Shown in pieces: positions 30,952 through 40,900 of a stretch of DNA of 48,384 bases; position 1 is the first letter of the stretch, and every line of letters starts with the position of its first letter. This DNA comes from JBEDUK01 sp040414485 (lineage in GTDB: Bacteria; Actinomycetota; UBA4738). Under the pieces are notes generated by a model. The model made no database searches and had not been told where the DNA came from. It saw only the letters and a list, made by a program, of their open reading frames with translations. The position numbers and the translations under genes were made by a program. The stretch lies in NCBI GenBank assembly GCA_040414485.1, contig JBEDUK010000018.1, positions 1-48,384 of the forward strand. The letters are read 5' to 3'.

Positions 30952-31715
30952 CGCCCGGCCAGCAGGAGAGGCCGGCGACATCCGAGCCGGCAGAGACGGA
31001 TGCGAGCGAGCAAGCCGGCGACGTCCATGCGAGTGACGCCCATGTGAGCGACGCTCCCGCCGGTCCGCCCGCGACCGCCGCGCCGGCACTGGAGGCGGGG
31101 ACGGCGGACCCGCCCGCGATTCCCCAGCTCCTGGCCCCCTCAGCCCCGGCGGTGACCGACGACATCGGCGTGAGCTCCGACATGAACATCGAGCGCCCGC
31201 CTCCGGTTGGGAACGACGTGGTCGGCGCGGAGCCGGGCGGCGCGCTGCTCGCCAACGCGGAGCGCGGGGAGGCTGGGCCCGCACCTCCCGCAGTGCCGCC
31301 GCCGGAAGGGGCATCGTTCGACCAGCGTGAAGCGCTCGCGCTGCGGGTCGTGGCCCAGTCGCGCGAGCTGTGGGCGCTTCGGCAGGTCATGCGTCAGTGG
31401 CTCGCCGACGCGGGCGTTGCGAAGGCCGTCGCGGAAGACGTCGTTCTCGCGTGCGGGGAAGCCGCCGCCAACGTGATCGAACACGCCTACGGCGGAACCG
31501 GCGAGGGCTGGATGGACGTCAGAATGGCCCTGGTGCGCAGCACCCTGGTCGTGAGCGTCAGCGATCACGGCCGCTGGCAGGCCCACCGATCAGGGGACGG
31601 GCGGGGGCGCGGCATCCGTCTGATCGGCGTGCTGATGGATCAGGTCGATCTGCATTCCGACGACGCGGGCACGAAGGTCACCATGCGCAAAGCGCTCGGC
31701 ACGGCGGAGCCGTGA
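30948..31715 (+). CDS. RsbW-like anti-sigma ATPase with long disordered N-terminus
   Basis: 255 aa. Residues 1-125 are Ala/Pro/Glu-rich and disordered. The C-terminal GHKL domain has an intact N-box (CGEAAANVIEHAYGG), the SDHGRW D-x-G motif, GRGIRLIGVLMDQVD and GTKVTMRK, so ATP binding and kinase activity are plausible. It is the second canonical RsbW-type protein in the window. Coupled to the upstream hypothetical gene. Confidence 0.85.
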   Translation: MTPGQQERPATSEPAETDASEQAGDVHASDAHVSDAPAGPPATAAPALEAGTADPPAIPQLLAPSAPAVTDDIGVSSDMNIERPPPVGNDVVGAEPGGALLANAERGEAGPAPPAVPPPEGASFDQREALALRVVAQSRELWALRQVMRQWLADAGVAKAVAEDVVLACGEAAANVIEHAYGGTGEGWMDVRMALVRSTLVVSVSDHGRWQAHRSGDGRGRGIRLIGVLMDQVDLHSDDAGTKVTMRKALGTAEP

Positions 31716-31757
31716 GCCACGGGGCCCTCCGGGCTCCATCACGAACGCGCGCTCGCC

Positions 31758-32711
31758 TCAGGCGAGACGCGGGGCGACCTCGCGCCTGAAGAAGTCGAAG
31801 AATCCCTCCTGGTCGGGCCCGATCTGGGAGACGTAGACCTCGTCGAACCCGGCGTCGACGTATTCGCGGATCGCGGCGGCGTGACGCTCCGGATCCGGAC
31901 CGCACGTGATCATCCCCGTGATCTGCTTCTCCGTGACGAGCTCGACCGCCTCCTCGAAGTGCGCCGGCATCGGGAGCTCCTGCGAGAGCTGGCCCGGCAG
32001 TCCCGACGTCGGCCACAGCTCGTACGCCAGCCGCTCTGCCTTCGCCTCGTCGGGACCCCAGCAGACCTTCACGCCGCCCATCTTCACGCCCGATCCACCG
32101 GCCGATTGATACGCCCGGACCATCTCGCGGTCGGCGGTGGTCGAGGCCCAGCCGTCGCCGATCCTCGCCGCCAGTTCGATCGATTCGGATCCGAGGGCGG
32201 AGACGATGATCGGCGGCGCGGCTTCGGGCAGGCTGTAGATGCGGGCGCCCCGCACCGTGTAGTGCCGGCCGCGATGGCTCCGGACACCACCGCGCCACAG
32301 CAGCCGCATGACCTCGACGGCCTCCTCCAGCATCTCCAGGCGCGTGGCGGGTTCGGGCCAGGCGTCCCCGAGGATGTGCTCGTTCAGCACCTCGCCGCTT
32401 CCCACCCCAAGCCCGAATCGACCCGGGAGCATCGTGGCGACGGTCGCCGCCGCTTGGGCGATCACGGCCGGATGCATCCGCACCGTCGGGCACGTCACCG
32501 CCGTCGTCACGCGGAGGTCCTCGGTCGAGGACGCGATGCCGCCCAGGACGGACCAGACGAACGGACTCTCACCCTGCCGGTCGATCCACGGGTGGTAGTG
32601 GTCGGAGATCCAGGCGGCCCGGAAGCCGGCGCGTTCGGCGAGCGTGGCGAATCGCACCAGGTCCGGCGCACCGTGCTCCTCGCTCGAAAGGAAATATCCG
32701 ATCTCGGCCAT
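31758..32711 (-). CDS. F420-dependent LLM-class oxidoreductase (TIGR03557-like)
   Basis: 317 aa luciferase-like TIM barrel. FATLAERAGFRAAWISDHYH, FVWSVLGGIASSTEDLRV, GRFGLGVGSGEVLNEHILGD, and PPIIVSALGSESIELAARIG are typical of the F420-binding TIGR03557 family, as in glucose-6-phosphate dehydrogenase (Fgd)-type enzymes. The reduced substrate is unknown. F420 use is an actinobacterial trait. The upstream DNA has a GTTC-N16-GGGTAG promoter, placing it in the stress regulon. Confidence 0.9.
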   Translation of the reverse strand: MAEIGYFLSSEEHGAPDLVRFATLAERAGFRAAWISDHYHPWIDRQGESPFVWSVLGGIASSTEDLRVTTAVTCPTVRMHPAVIAQAAATVATMLPGRFGLGVGSGEVLNEHILGDAWPEPATRLEMLEEAVEVMRLLWRGGVRSHRGRHYTVRGARIYSLPEAAPPIIVSALGSESIELAARIGDGWASTTADREMVRAYQSAGGSGVKMGGVKVCWGPDEAKAERLAYELWPTSGLPGQLSQELPMPAHFEEAVELVTEKQITGMITCGPDPERHAAAIREYVDAGFDEVYVSQIGPDQEGFFDFFRREVAPRLA

Positions 32712-32756
32712 TGGCGCGCTCCTTCATCTTTTCAGTGATTGCGTTCGCCTAGGCTC

Positions 32757-32782
32757 CTACCCGACGAACCGGCGCGCGGAAC
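32757..32782 (-). promoter_or_regulatory. Sigma-B-type promoter of the F420-dependent oxidoreductase
   Basis: GTTC, 16 nt, GGGTAG on the minus strand, about 45 nt before the ATG. Confidence 0.6.
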
Positions 32783-32829
32783 TGCACCCATCGGTTCGTC
32801 GAACGCCCCTATGGCATCCGGTTCCCGCG

Positions 32830-32855
32830 GTTTGGCGCAGACGGGATTTGGGGAA
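32830..32855 (+). promoter_or_regulatory. Sigma-B-like promoter of the DUF6458-like gene
   Basis: GTTT, 16 nt, GGGGAA on the plus strand, about 100 nt before the ATG. Confidence 0.45.
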
Positions 32856-32954
32856 AGTCCCTGCTCGATGACGCCCTGAGCGGGCGTTCGGCGGTTGCAC
32901 CGGGACGCAGCGAACAGCCCGCGGGCGCCGGTGCATCGAAGGGAGGATCAGCGC

Positions 32955-33233
32955 ATGAATCGCACTGCAGGGACCGGGCTGATGGCCTTCTCGCTCGTGC
33001 TCGTCATCGTGGGAGCCATCCTCGAGTTCGCGGTCACGGCGACCGCGAAGGGATTCAACATCAATACCGTCGGGATGATCCTGTTGATCGTCGGGATCGT
33101 CGCGTTCTTCGCGTCGCTGGTGGTGCTGCTCATGGGCCGCACGCACCGCACGACGATCACCGAAGACGTTCGCCAGGCGCCGGGCGGTGGGACGCAGCGC
33201 TACTACGACTCCCGCAACGACGTGGCGTCGTAG
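32955..33233 (+). CDS. DUF6458-like two-helix membrane protein
   Basis: 92 aa. GLMAFSLVLVIVGAILEFAV and INTVGMILLIVGIVAFFASL form a helical hairpin with a short loop (TATAKGFN), followed by a charged, disordered tail (THRTTITEDV). This matches the small actinobacterial family I recall as DUF6458. Function unknown, but the family is often found near stress genes. GGGAGG precedes the ATG. Confidence 0.8.
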   Translation: MNRTAGTGLMAFSLVLVIVGAILEFAVTATAKGFNINTVGMILLIVGIVAFFASLVVLLMGRTHRTTITEDVRQAPGGGTQRYYDSRNDVAS

Positions 33234-33291
33234 CGCTTCGAACAACTCGAGAACAACCGCAACCCGATACGGCTCATTGAACGAACCCCGG

Positions 33292-33900
33292 TCACGGACG
33301 CCGCCGGCGCGACACCTCGTGCCGGCGGCGTTCTGCCGCCCGGCGGCGTTCTGCCGCCCGGCGGTGCATCAGCGGCAGGGCGAACCAGAACCAGGCGAAC
33401 ACGGCCAGCGCCCCGACGCTCGCGAGCGTGCCTGCAACCGAGCCCATCACGTGGCGCAGGACGACGAACATGGCGCCGGCAACACCGACCGCCAGGAACA
33501 CCAGCCCCCAGATGGTCGCCCGGTTCGCCACCTCCACGATGTCCGGCTTGTCCCCTCGCCGCCAGCGCAGGCGGTGCTCGGCGGACACCGAGATGAACAG
33601 CGCCGAGGCCACGGCGCATGCAAGCAGCGCGCCCGCGTAGACCGAGCGATCGAGCACCGGCACGCTGCCGAATGCATTGGTGAACGGCAACGTCAGGAGG
33701 AACGCGAGGAGGATCTGCACACCCGGGAGCGCGACGCGAACCTCGTTCAGCAGTTCGATCAACCGGCGGGCCGCGACTTCGCTCGGATCCTCGCGGTCGT
33801 CTTCCTCACGGCCGTTCGGCGCGTGGGACTCCGACTCCTCGGGACGGTCGAGCCGATCGGAGGAGGGCGCCGGAACCGACTCCCGCTCGCGGGAGATCAT
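33292..33900 (-). CDS. DUF6328-like four-helix membrane protein
   Basis: 202 aa. A hydrophilic start, then LIELLNEVRVALPGVQILLA and three more membrane helices (VYAGALLACAVASALFISV; WGLVFLAVGVAGAMFVVL; SVGALAVFAWFWFALPL) match the family I recall as DUF6328. The Arg/Glu-rich C-terminus is made of repeated RRAAER units. The ATG overlaps the stop of the SDR gene by 4 nt, so it is translated after it. Function unknown. Confidence 0.8.
   Translation of the reverse strand: MISRERESVPAPSSDRLDRPEESESHAPNGREEDDREDPSEVAARRLIELLNEVRVALPGVQILLAFLLTLPFTNAFGSVPVLDRSVYAGALLACAVASALFISVSAEHRLRWRRGDKPDIVEVANRATIWGLVFLAVGVAGAMFVVLRHVMGSVAGTLASVGALAVFAWFWFALPLMHRRAAERRRAAERRRHEVSRRRRP
33323..33358. repeat. 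18-bp tandem repeat (two copies) in the DUF6328-like gene
   Basis: CGGCGGCGTTCTGCCGCC occurs twice in direct succession, with a partial third copy, encoding repeated RRAAER-type segments in the basic tail. Copy-number change would keep the frame. Confidence 0.8.
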
Positions 33901-34910
33901 GACCGCGCCCGGGTCAGCGCCACCGCGGAGGCGGCGGCCGCCGCGGTGGCAGCCAGGATCACGCCGGCGCCGCCGAGGACCCGTCGGTACCGGCTCGCCC
34001 ATGCCTGCGGGGATCGGTCGGCCGAACGATCTCCGAACTCCCCGTGCGCGCCCGGGTCACCGGGAACGGGCTCCCACAGGTTCCCGCGCCGGCCGGAGGC
34101 CAGCGGGCGGTCGGTCTGCTGGGCCCGGTAGTTCGTCCTGGCGAGGTACAGGTCCAGCAGGCCCGGCACGATCCGGTTGCTCAGGATGGTCGCCGCGGTC
34201 GATGCGCCGACCCAGTACTCGCGGCGCGGATGCCGCGCCGCCCACGCGATGGTTCGCGCGGCGATCTCCGGCTCGTAGATGGGAGGGACCGGCTGGGGTT
34301 CGTTCGGCATGCGGGCGACGCAGTGCTCGAACTGGGGGGTGTTCACCGCGGGCAGGTGCACGATCGTCACCCGGACCTGGGAACGATCGTGCATCAGCTC
34401 GGTCCGGAGCGAGGACGTGAACCCGGCCACCCCGTGCTTGGCGCCGCAGTAGGCCGACTGCAGCGGGATGCTCCGGTAGGCGAGCGCGGAGCCCACCTGC
34501 ACGATGACCCCCCGGTCCCGCGGGAGCATGCGCCGCAGCGCGACGCTGGTTCCGTTCACCGTCCCCAGGTACGTGGTGCGCGTGACCTGCGCGAATTCCT
34601 CAGGCGTGATGTCCTTGAAGGGCGCGAAAACCGTGGTCATCGCGTCGTTCACCCAGACGTCGATCGGACCGAGCTCGCGCTCGATGAGCCCCGCCGCTCG
34701 CTCCACGTCCTCCGGGTTCCCGACGTCCGTGGGGATCGCCAGTCCCGACGAGCCGTCGAGCTCGAGCTCCTTGGCGGTCGCCTCCAACCCGTCGGCGCCG
34801 CGCGCCAGGACCGCGACGTGGGCGCCGTGCCGCACGAACTCACGGACCGTCGCCCGTCCGACGCCCGAGGTCCCGCCGGTGACCACGACGACCTTCCCAC
34901 GGAGGTTCAT
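33897..34910 (-). CDS. SDR-family oxidoreductase with C-terminal membrane anchor
   Basis: 337 aa. The NAD(P) motif is VVVVTGGTSGVGRATVREF; the acidic residues NDAMTTVF, GSALAYRSIPLQSAYCGAKH (YxxxK with the preceding Ser) form the active site. The last 40 residues include a hydrophobic helix (VLGGAGVILAATAAAAASAV), an unusual membrane anchor. Substrate unknown. The downstream DUF6328-like membrane gene is coupled to it, which fits a shared membrane-surface role. Confidence 0.85.
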   Translation of the reverse strand: MNLRGKVVVVTGGTSGVGRATVREFVRHGAHVAVLARGADGLEATAKELELDGSSGLAIPTDVGNPEDVERAAGLIERELGPIDVWVNDAMTTVFAPFKDITPEEFAQVTRTTYLGTVNGTSVALRRMLPRDRGVIVQVGSALAYRSIPLQSAYCGAKHGVAGFTSSLRTELMHDRSQVRVTIVHLPAVNTPQFEHCVARMPNEPQPVPPIYEPEIAARTIAWAARHPRREYWVGASTAATILSNRIVPGLLDLYLARTNYRAQQTDRPLASGRRGNLWEPVPGDPGAHGEFGDRSADRSPQAWASRYRRVLGGAGVILAATAAAAASAVALTRARS

Positions 34911-34992
34911 CGGCCGCTCCTTCGCGTCATCGTGCAGCGGCGTTCGACAAGGCGATCGCGCCGTTCCGCACCGTGGCTCCTGGTCCCGACCA

Positions 34993-36120
34993 TCACGCCA
35001 CCCGCAGGTCCTGGCTCGCCGACCGCTTCAGGTCCAGGCCGATGCCCGGCCGGGAGGGATCCGGGCTGAGCGTGCCTTCCCGCGGTTCCGGGACGCCGTC
35101 GAAGAGCAGGCGTTCGGCGCGGGCATGGTCGGCGAAGTACTCCAGATGCCGAAGGTTCGGCACGGCTGCGGCGGCGTGGACGTGCAGCGACTGCGCCGTG
35201 TGGCCGCTGATCTGCAGCCCCTGGGCCGCGGCCACCCCGGCCGCGCGCAGCCACTCGGTGATGCCGGCGCACCGCGTGATGTCCGCCTGCAGGCAGTCGA
35301 CCGCCCCGGCGGCGCACATCCGTTCGAAGTACACCAGGTCGTACCCGTACTCCCCCGCGGCGACGTCGGGCTCGACCGCCTCGGCCACCTTCCGCAGTCC
35401 GTCGAGGTCGTCGGAGGAGACCGGCTCCTCGAACCACGCCACGCCCAGGTCACGGAACGACCGGGCCATGCGGATCGCCTGCTTGCGCGTGTAGCCGCCG
35501 TTCGCGTCGACGAACAGCGACGTCCCCTCCCCGATGGTTCGCCGGGCGATCTCGATGCGTTCGAGGTCCCGCTGTTCGCACGAGCCCCAGCCCTCGCCGA
35601 TCTTGATCTTGACGCTCGAGAACCCCTGGACCTCGACCCAGTTCCGCAACTGCCGCACCAGCGCCTCGTCGGTCATCGACACGAACCCCCCGCTGCCGTA
35701 CACCGGGACCTCGTGGCGCACGGCCCCGAGCAGATCGGAGACCGAGCGCCCCAGCAGGCGCCCCTTCAGGTCCCACAGCGCGATGTCGACCGCGGCGATG
35801 GCCATGGAGGCGATCCCTGGGCGCCCCGCGTTCCTGACCGCGTCGACCATCGCGCGCCACGCGCCCGGCGTGTCCAGCGCGGGCCGTCCGGCCACCGCGT
35901 CGGACAACAGGTCGCCGATCACCGCGGCGCATGCAGACGGCCCGAACGTGTAGCCGATGCCCGCCGTTCCGCCCGCGGTGACCTCGACGGTGACGACGGT
36001 CGTCGCGTCCCAGCGAAACGTCCCGTCGGCCTCCGGCTCCTCCAGCGGGATCCTGTAGACGGACGCGGTCACCCTCTCGACCGGCGGGCCCGTGGGCCGC
36101 TCCCGTTCGGCACGCATCAC
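34993..36120 (-). CDS. Enolase-superfamily (mandelate racemase/muconate cycloisomerase-like) enzyme
   Basis: 375 aa. A capping domain at the N-terminus, then K171-x-K173 (SVKIKIGEG), metal ligands D205 (FVDANGGY), E231 (WFEEPV) and E257 (GEYGY), and H307 (SGHTAQSLHVH) with E327. This residue set is that of the mandelate-racemase subgroup, which abstracts a proton alpha to a carboxylate, often in sugar-acid dehydratases. Substrate not readable. It starts 4 nt after the PoxB-like gene, so they share an operon. Confidence 0.9.
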   Translation of the reverse strand: MMRAERERPTGPPVERVTASVYRIPLEEPEADGTFRWDATTVVTVEVTAGGTAGIGYTFGPSACAAVIGDLLSDAVAGRPALDTPGAWRAMVDAVRNAGRPGIASMAIAAVDIALWDLKGRLLGRSVSDLLGAVRHEVPVYGSGGFVSMTDEALVRQLRNWVEVQGFSSVKIKIGEGWGSCEQRDLERIEIARRTIGEGTSLFVDANGGYTRKQAIRMARSFRDLGVAWFEEPVSSDDLDGLRKVAEAVEPDVAAGEYGYDLVYFERMCAAGAVDCLQADITRCAGITEWLRAAGVAAAQGLQISGHTAQSLHVHAAAAVPNLRHLEYFADHARAERLLFDGVPEPREGTLSPDPSRPGIGLDLKRSASQDLRVA

Positions 36121-36124
36121 CGCC

Positions 36125-37885
36125 TCAGCCCTTGAGTTGGTCGATGCGGTCGCGGAACAGCGTCGAGGCGATCGTCGTCCGCCTGGGGGTGCCCTTCAGG
36201 AACGACATGGCGAAGTTCTTCGCCTCCTCGTAGGTGATCTTCGCGGGCATCGGCGGCTCGTCCGGATTGACCAGGACATCGACCAGCGCGGGGCCGTCGT
36301 GCGCGAGCGCCTCCTTCAGCGCCGGCTCGACGTCGCCCGGCTTCTCCACCCTGAAGCCGCGTCCGCCGCAGGATTCCGCCCAGGGCGCGAAATCCATGGG
36401 ATCGGTGAACCGGACGCCGAACTCCGGATAGCCCAGGGCCATCTGCTCCCACAGGATCTGGCCGAGGACGCCGTTGTTCACGACGACGACCTTGATCGGC
36501 AGCCCGTGCCAGGCGGCCGAATGGAACTCGGCCATCAGCATCGCGAACCCGCCGTCTCCGACGAAGGCGATGCACTGGCGTCCGGGGTACGCGATCTGGT
36601 GCGCGATGGTGTACGGCAGGCCGGGAGCCATGGTCGCCAGGTTCCCCGACAGGTAGAACTCCCGCTGCCCGCGGATGGTCCAGTAGCGGGCCGCCCACGT
36701 CGCGATGGTCCCGGAGTCGGAGTTCAGGATCGCGTCGTCGGCCGCGAGGTTGTCCAGGGCCTTCATCACGTACTGCGGCTGGATCGGCTCCCGGTCCGAC
36801 GTTGCCACCGCGTCGAGACCCTCCAGCCATTCGCGCTTGGAGTCCATGGCCTTGTCCAGGAACGAACGGTCCGCCTTCTGCTCCAGCAGGGGCAGCAGCG
36901 CCTGCAGCGTGAGACCCGCGTCACCGACGAGTCCCGCGGCGAGCGGCACGCGATTCCCCAGCCTGACGGGATCCAGCTCGATCTGCACCGCCTTCCGGTC
37001 GGCCGGCAGGTAGCGGGTGTACGGGAAGTTCGTCCCGACCAGGAACAGGGTGTCGCAGCCCTCGATCGCATCCTCGGAGGGGCGCGTGCCGAGGAGGCCG
37101 AGACCCCCCATCACCAGCGGGTGGTCGTCGGGAACGACGAGCTTGCCGGAGAGCGACTTCACGACCGGGCTCGCCAGCTTGTCCGCCGCCAGCAGGACGT
37201 CGGATCCCGCGCCGCGTGCGCCGATCCCCACGAGCATCGCCACCCGTTCGCCGGCGTTCAGGACGTCGGCGGCGCTTCGAAGGTCCTCCGGCCCCGGGAC
37301 GATCCTCGGCGCGTGGTAAACGGGCGCGGTTGCCGGCGTCCGCGATGTTCCCAGCCCGCCCTCGTACCCGGCGCTCTCGGGATCGGCCTCCTGCATGTCC
37401 ACCGGAAACGTCAGGTGGGAGACGCCGCGGTGCGACAGCGAGGCGCGAACGGCGATGTCCACCAGTGCGGGAATGGAGGCCGGCGTCATGAACATCTGGT
37501 CGTACACACAGCAGTCCATGAGGATCCGATCCAGGTGGACCTCCTGCTGAAAGCCGGTCCCCAGCTGCGAGGTGGCCTGCATCCCCGTGATCGCGAGGAC
37601 CGGCACGTGGTCGAGCTTCGCGTCGTACAGGCCGTTCATCAGGTGCAGCCCGCCGGGTCCGCTGGTCGCGAGGCACACGCCGAGCCGGCCCGTGGCCTTG
37701 GCGTACGCGGTGGCCATGAACGCCGCCGCCTCCTCGTGATGAACCAGGAAGAAGCGGATCCGATCCTTGTGGCGGCGGAAGCCCTCCATGATCCCGTTGA
37801 TGCCGTCTCCGGGAAGGCCGAAGACGGTGTCGACGCCCCAATCGGCGAGGCGCTCGACGAGCAGTTCGGATGCGATCTTCGGCAT
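36125..37885 (-). CDS. ThDP-dependent pyruvate oxidase/dehydrogenase-like enzyme (PoxB-like)
   Basis: 586 aa. Catalytic Glu in HHEEAAAFMATAYAKATGRL; TSGPGGLHLMNGLYDAKLDH; middle domain (about 195-335) with TNFPYTRYLPADRKAVQIEL; ThDP motif GDGGFAMLMAE with NNGVLGQIL. The arrangement fits PoxB rather than acetolactate synthase, and no separate small subunit is near. PoxB makes acetate and CO2 from pyruvate with electrons to quinone; its C-terminal lipid-binding peptide is not obvious here. A weak GTTT-N15-TGGTAA lies at 37977-38001. Confidence 0.85.
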   Translation of the reverse strand: MPKIASELLVERLADWGVDTVFGLPGDGINGIMEGFRRHKDRIRFFLVHHEEAAAFMATAYAKATGRLGVCLATSGPGGLHLMNGLYDAKLDHVPVLAITGMQATSQLGTGFQQEVHLDRILMDCCVYDQMFMTPASIPALVDIAVRASLSHRGVSHLTFPVDMQEADPESAGYEGGLGTSRTPATAPVYHAPRIVPGPEDLRSAADVLNAGERVAMLVGIGARGAGSDVLLAADKLASPVVKSLSGKLVVPDDHPLVMGGLGLLGTRPSEDAIEGCDTLFLVGTNFPYTRYLPADRKAVQIELDPVRLGNRVPLAAGLVGDAGLTLQALLPLLEQKADRSFLDKAMDSKREWLEGLDAVATSDREPIQPQYVMKALDNLAADDAILNSDSGTIATWAARYWTIRGQREFYLSGNLATMAPGLPYTIAHQIAYPGRQCIAFVGDGGFAMLMAEFHSAAWHGLPIKVVVVNNGVLGQILWEQMALGYPEFGVRFTDPMDFAPWAESCGGRGFRVEKPGDVEPALKEALAHDGPALVDVLVNPDEPPMPAKITYEEAKNFAMSFLKGTPRRTTIASTLFRDRIDQLKG

Positions 37886-37976
37886 GGCGCACGCGTCCTT
37901 TCGCGTCGACTCGTTCAGCGACCCGGACCGCGCGGCGCCGGGCGTCGCGCTCCGGAGGTCCGCGTCGGAGTAGGGA

Positions 37977-40900
37977 TTACCAGCGCCGTCGGGCCGCAAA
38001 CCCCCCGGCCGACTCGCGAACGGGCGCGTCCTGGTCCAGCACCACGGGCACGTCCGCCTGCTGCTCCGCTCGGATCAGCTCGGCAAGGTGCATCGGCCGG
38101 CGGCCCGTGCCCTGGATGATCTGCTCCCGGCAGGAGAAGCCGTCAGCCAGGATGACCGTCTCCTCGCCGGCCGAGCGGACGGCCGGGAAGAGCGCGCGTT
38201 CGCCGCAGGCCTGCGAGACCTCGTAGCGGTCTCCCTCTTCGAAGCCGAACGAGCCCGCCATGCCGCAGCATCCCTGCTGCAGCGAAACCTTCATGCCCAT
38301 CCGCTCCAGCAGGCGCTGCTCGGCGTCGAACCCCATCACGGCGTGGTGGTGGCAGTGCGGCTGGACGATCGCGTTCCGCGGCCCGGCCGCCGGCGGCTCC
38401 CATTCGGGCGCGAACCGCTCCAGGAACTCCGACAGCACGAACGACTGCTCGGACAGGCGCTTCGCGTCCTTGTCATGCGGGAACAGGTTCGGCAACTCGT
38501 CGCGGAAGACGGCGAGGCAACTCGGCTCCACGCCCACCACCGGCACACCGGCCCTGATCGGGACGCGGAGGTCGTTCAACACCTTCCGCAGCAGGCGCCG
38601 AGCAAGACCGAGCATGCCGTAGTCGTACAGCGGCCGCCCGCAGCAGAGCACCTTCGGCGGGAGGAACACCTGGAAGCCGGCGTCCTCGAGCACCTCGACG
38701 GTGGCGCGACCCGCCTCCGGCTTCAGGCGGTCGGTGAACGTGTCCGGCCACAGCACCACCGGTGGCCCCGCCGCCCCAGCCCGGGCGTCGGGCCGTTCCC
38801 GGCGTTCGAACCAGTGCCGCAGGGTTTCGTGCGCGAACCGGGGCACGTCGCGGTCCGGAGCCACGCCGCCGGCCCGCTTCATCAGGCCAGACAACCCGGG
38901 GGCATGCGACACGGCGTTCGCCACGCCCGGGGCGATGGACGCAGCCCGCGCCCACCAGTGGATCAGGCCCATCGCGTAGGCGGCACGCGGTCGCAGACGT
39001 CCCCGGTAGTGGTGTGAGAGGAATTCGGCCTTGTACGTGGCCATGTCCACGTTCACCGGGCAGTCGCTCTTGCATCCCTTGCACGCGAGGCACAGGTGCA
39101 GCGCGTCGGCGACCTCCTGCGATCGCCACACCTCGATGTCGGTATCCCCTCGCATCATCTCGAACAGCAGCCGCGCCCTGCCCCGGGTGGAGTGCTTCTC
39201 CTCCCGGGTGGCCACGAACGACGGACACATGACCCCGCCGCCCTCCAGATCGGTGCGGCGGCATTTCCCGACGCCGACGCACCGCGTGACCGCATGATTG
39301 AACGACCCGCCCTCCTTCGTGTACGCGAAATGGTGCCCGACCGTCACGGGCATGTGACTCGGGCCCAGACGCAGGTGCGACGTGATCGGGTTCGCATCCA
39401 CGACCTTTCCCGGGTTCATGCGCCAGTCCGGATCCCAGATGGACTTGAACTCCCGGAACGCCTCGACGATGCGCGGTCCGTACATCTTGACCAGCAGCTC
39501 GCCGCGGGACTGGCCGTCACCGTGCTCGCCGGAGAGCGAGCCGCCATGTGCAAGCACCAGGTCAGATGCTTCGTCGACGAATGCGCGCCATTTCCGCACG
39601 CCTTCGACGGTGGACGGATCCCAGTCGATCCGCGTGTGGACGCAGCCCTGCCCGAAATGCCCGTACAGCGCGCACTGGTACTCGTACTTGTTGAACAATT
39701 CGCGCAGACCCCGGAGATAGTCGCTCAACTGGTCCGGCGGCACCGCCGAGTCCTCCCACCCCTCATAGGTGTCGGGGTCGCCGGGAACGAAGGCCGTCGC
39801 CCCCAAACCCGACTCGCGCACCTCCCAGATGCGCTGTTCGGCGGCCGGGTCGTCGAAGAGCTTCTCCCCGCAGTAGCCCTCCGCATCGGACATCTCCGAC
39901 ATGAAGGCACGCGCCCGTTCGTCGGCCTCCTCCTTCGACGCGCCGCCGAACTCCGCCATCAGCCACCCGCGGCCCTCGGGGAGCGCGTGCAGCTCCTCGA
40001 CGTGCTTCCCGAGTCGCATGTTGTCCTCGATCAGGTCCTCGTCGAATCCCTCGAGCGCCAGCGGACGGTGCTCCCGTCCGGCCGGCACCTGCGCCGCGGC
40101 CAGATAGAGGTCGTCGAACCCGACGACCGCGAGCGACCTCGCGGCAGGGTCGTCGATCATGTGGACGCTCGCCTCGAGGATGGTGACGCACGTGCTCTCC
40201 GTGCCGGTCAGCGCCTGGCACAGGTCGAACCCGTTCTCGGGCAGCAGCACGTCCAGGTTGTAGCCGGAGACGCGGCGCGGGAAGTCGTGGAACCGCGCGC
40301 GGATCTCGTCCGCGTACCGGTCCCGCAGGTCCCGAAGAGCCGCGTAGATGCCTCCGACCCTTCCGCCGGAGGCGGCGCGGCGTTCGAGCTCCTCTTCGCC
40401 GATCCGCCCGTCGACGGTCATGCGCGTTCCGTCGTACAGCAGGATGTCCATGCCCGCGACGTTGTGCTGCATGCGGGGCCCGGGCCCGTGGAACTCGGAC
40501 ATGATCGAGTAGTTGCCGCACGAGTTGTTGCCGATCATCCCGCCCAGCGTGCAGTGATCGTGCGTGGACGGGGTCGGCCCGACCGTCAGGCGCGGCTCGG
40601 CCGAGGTCCCCTGCCGCCGCAGGTCGTCCAGGATCACTCCCGGCTCGACCCGCCCCACCTTCCGCGTGCGGTCGATGCCGAGGATCCGGTTCCGGTGCAT
40701 CGAATGGTCGATGACCACCGCGACGTTGCAGCACTGCCCCGCCAGGCTGGTGCCGCAGCCGCGGGACAGGATCGGCACGTCGTGCTCCCGGCAGACGGCC
40801 ACCGTCGCCACCACGTCTTCCAGTGTCCGGGGCACGACCACCCCGATCGGCACCTGGCGGTAACTGGACGAGTCGGTCGAATACAGGGCGCGGGTGCCGG

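Noticed and set aside
31752..31766. Small inverted repeat between the RsbW-like gene and the F420 oxidoreductase
   Set aside because: Stem of about 6 bp with no T-run, overlapping a stop codon; too weak to call a terminator.
33299..33330. 10-bp hairpin at the end of the DUF6328-like gene
   Set aside because: It lies in the coding sequence of the basic repeat tail and is explained by the repeated codons rather than a terminator.
36092..38119. A 675-codon plus-strand frame opposite the PoxB-like gene
   Set aside because: Antisense shadow; composition is biased and no motif is seen.
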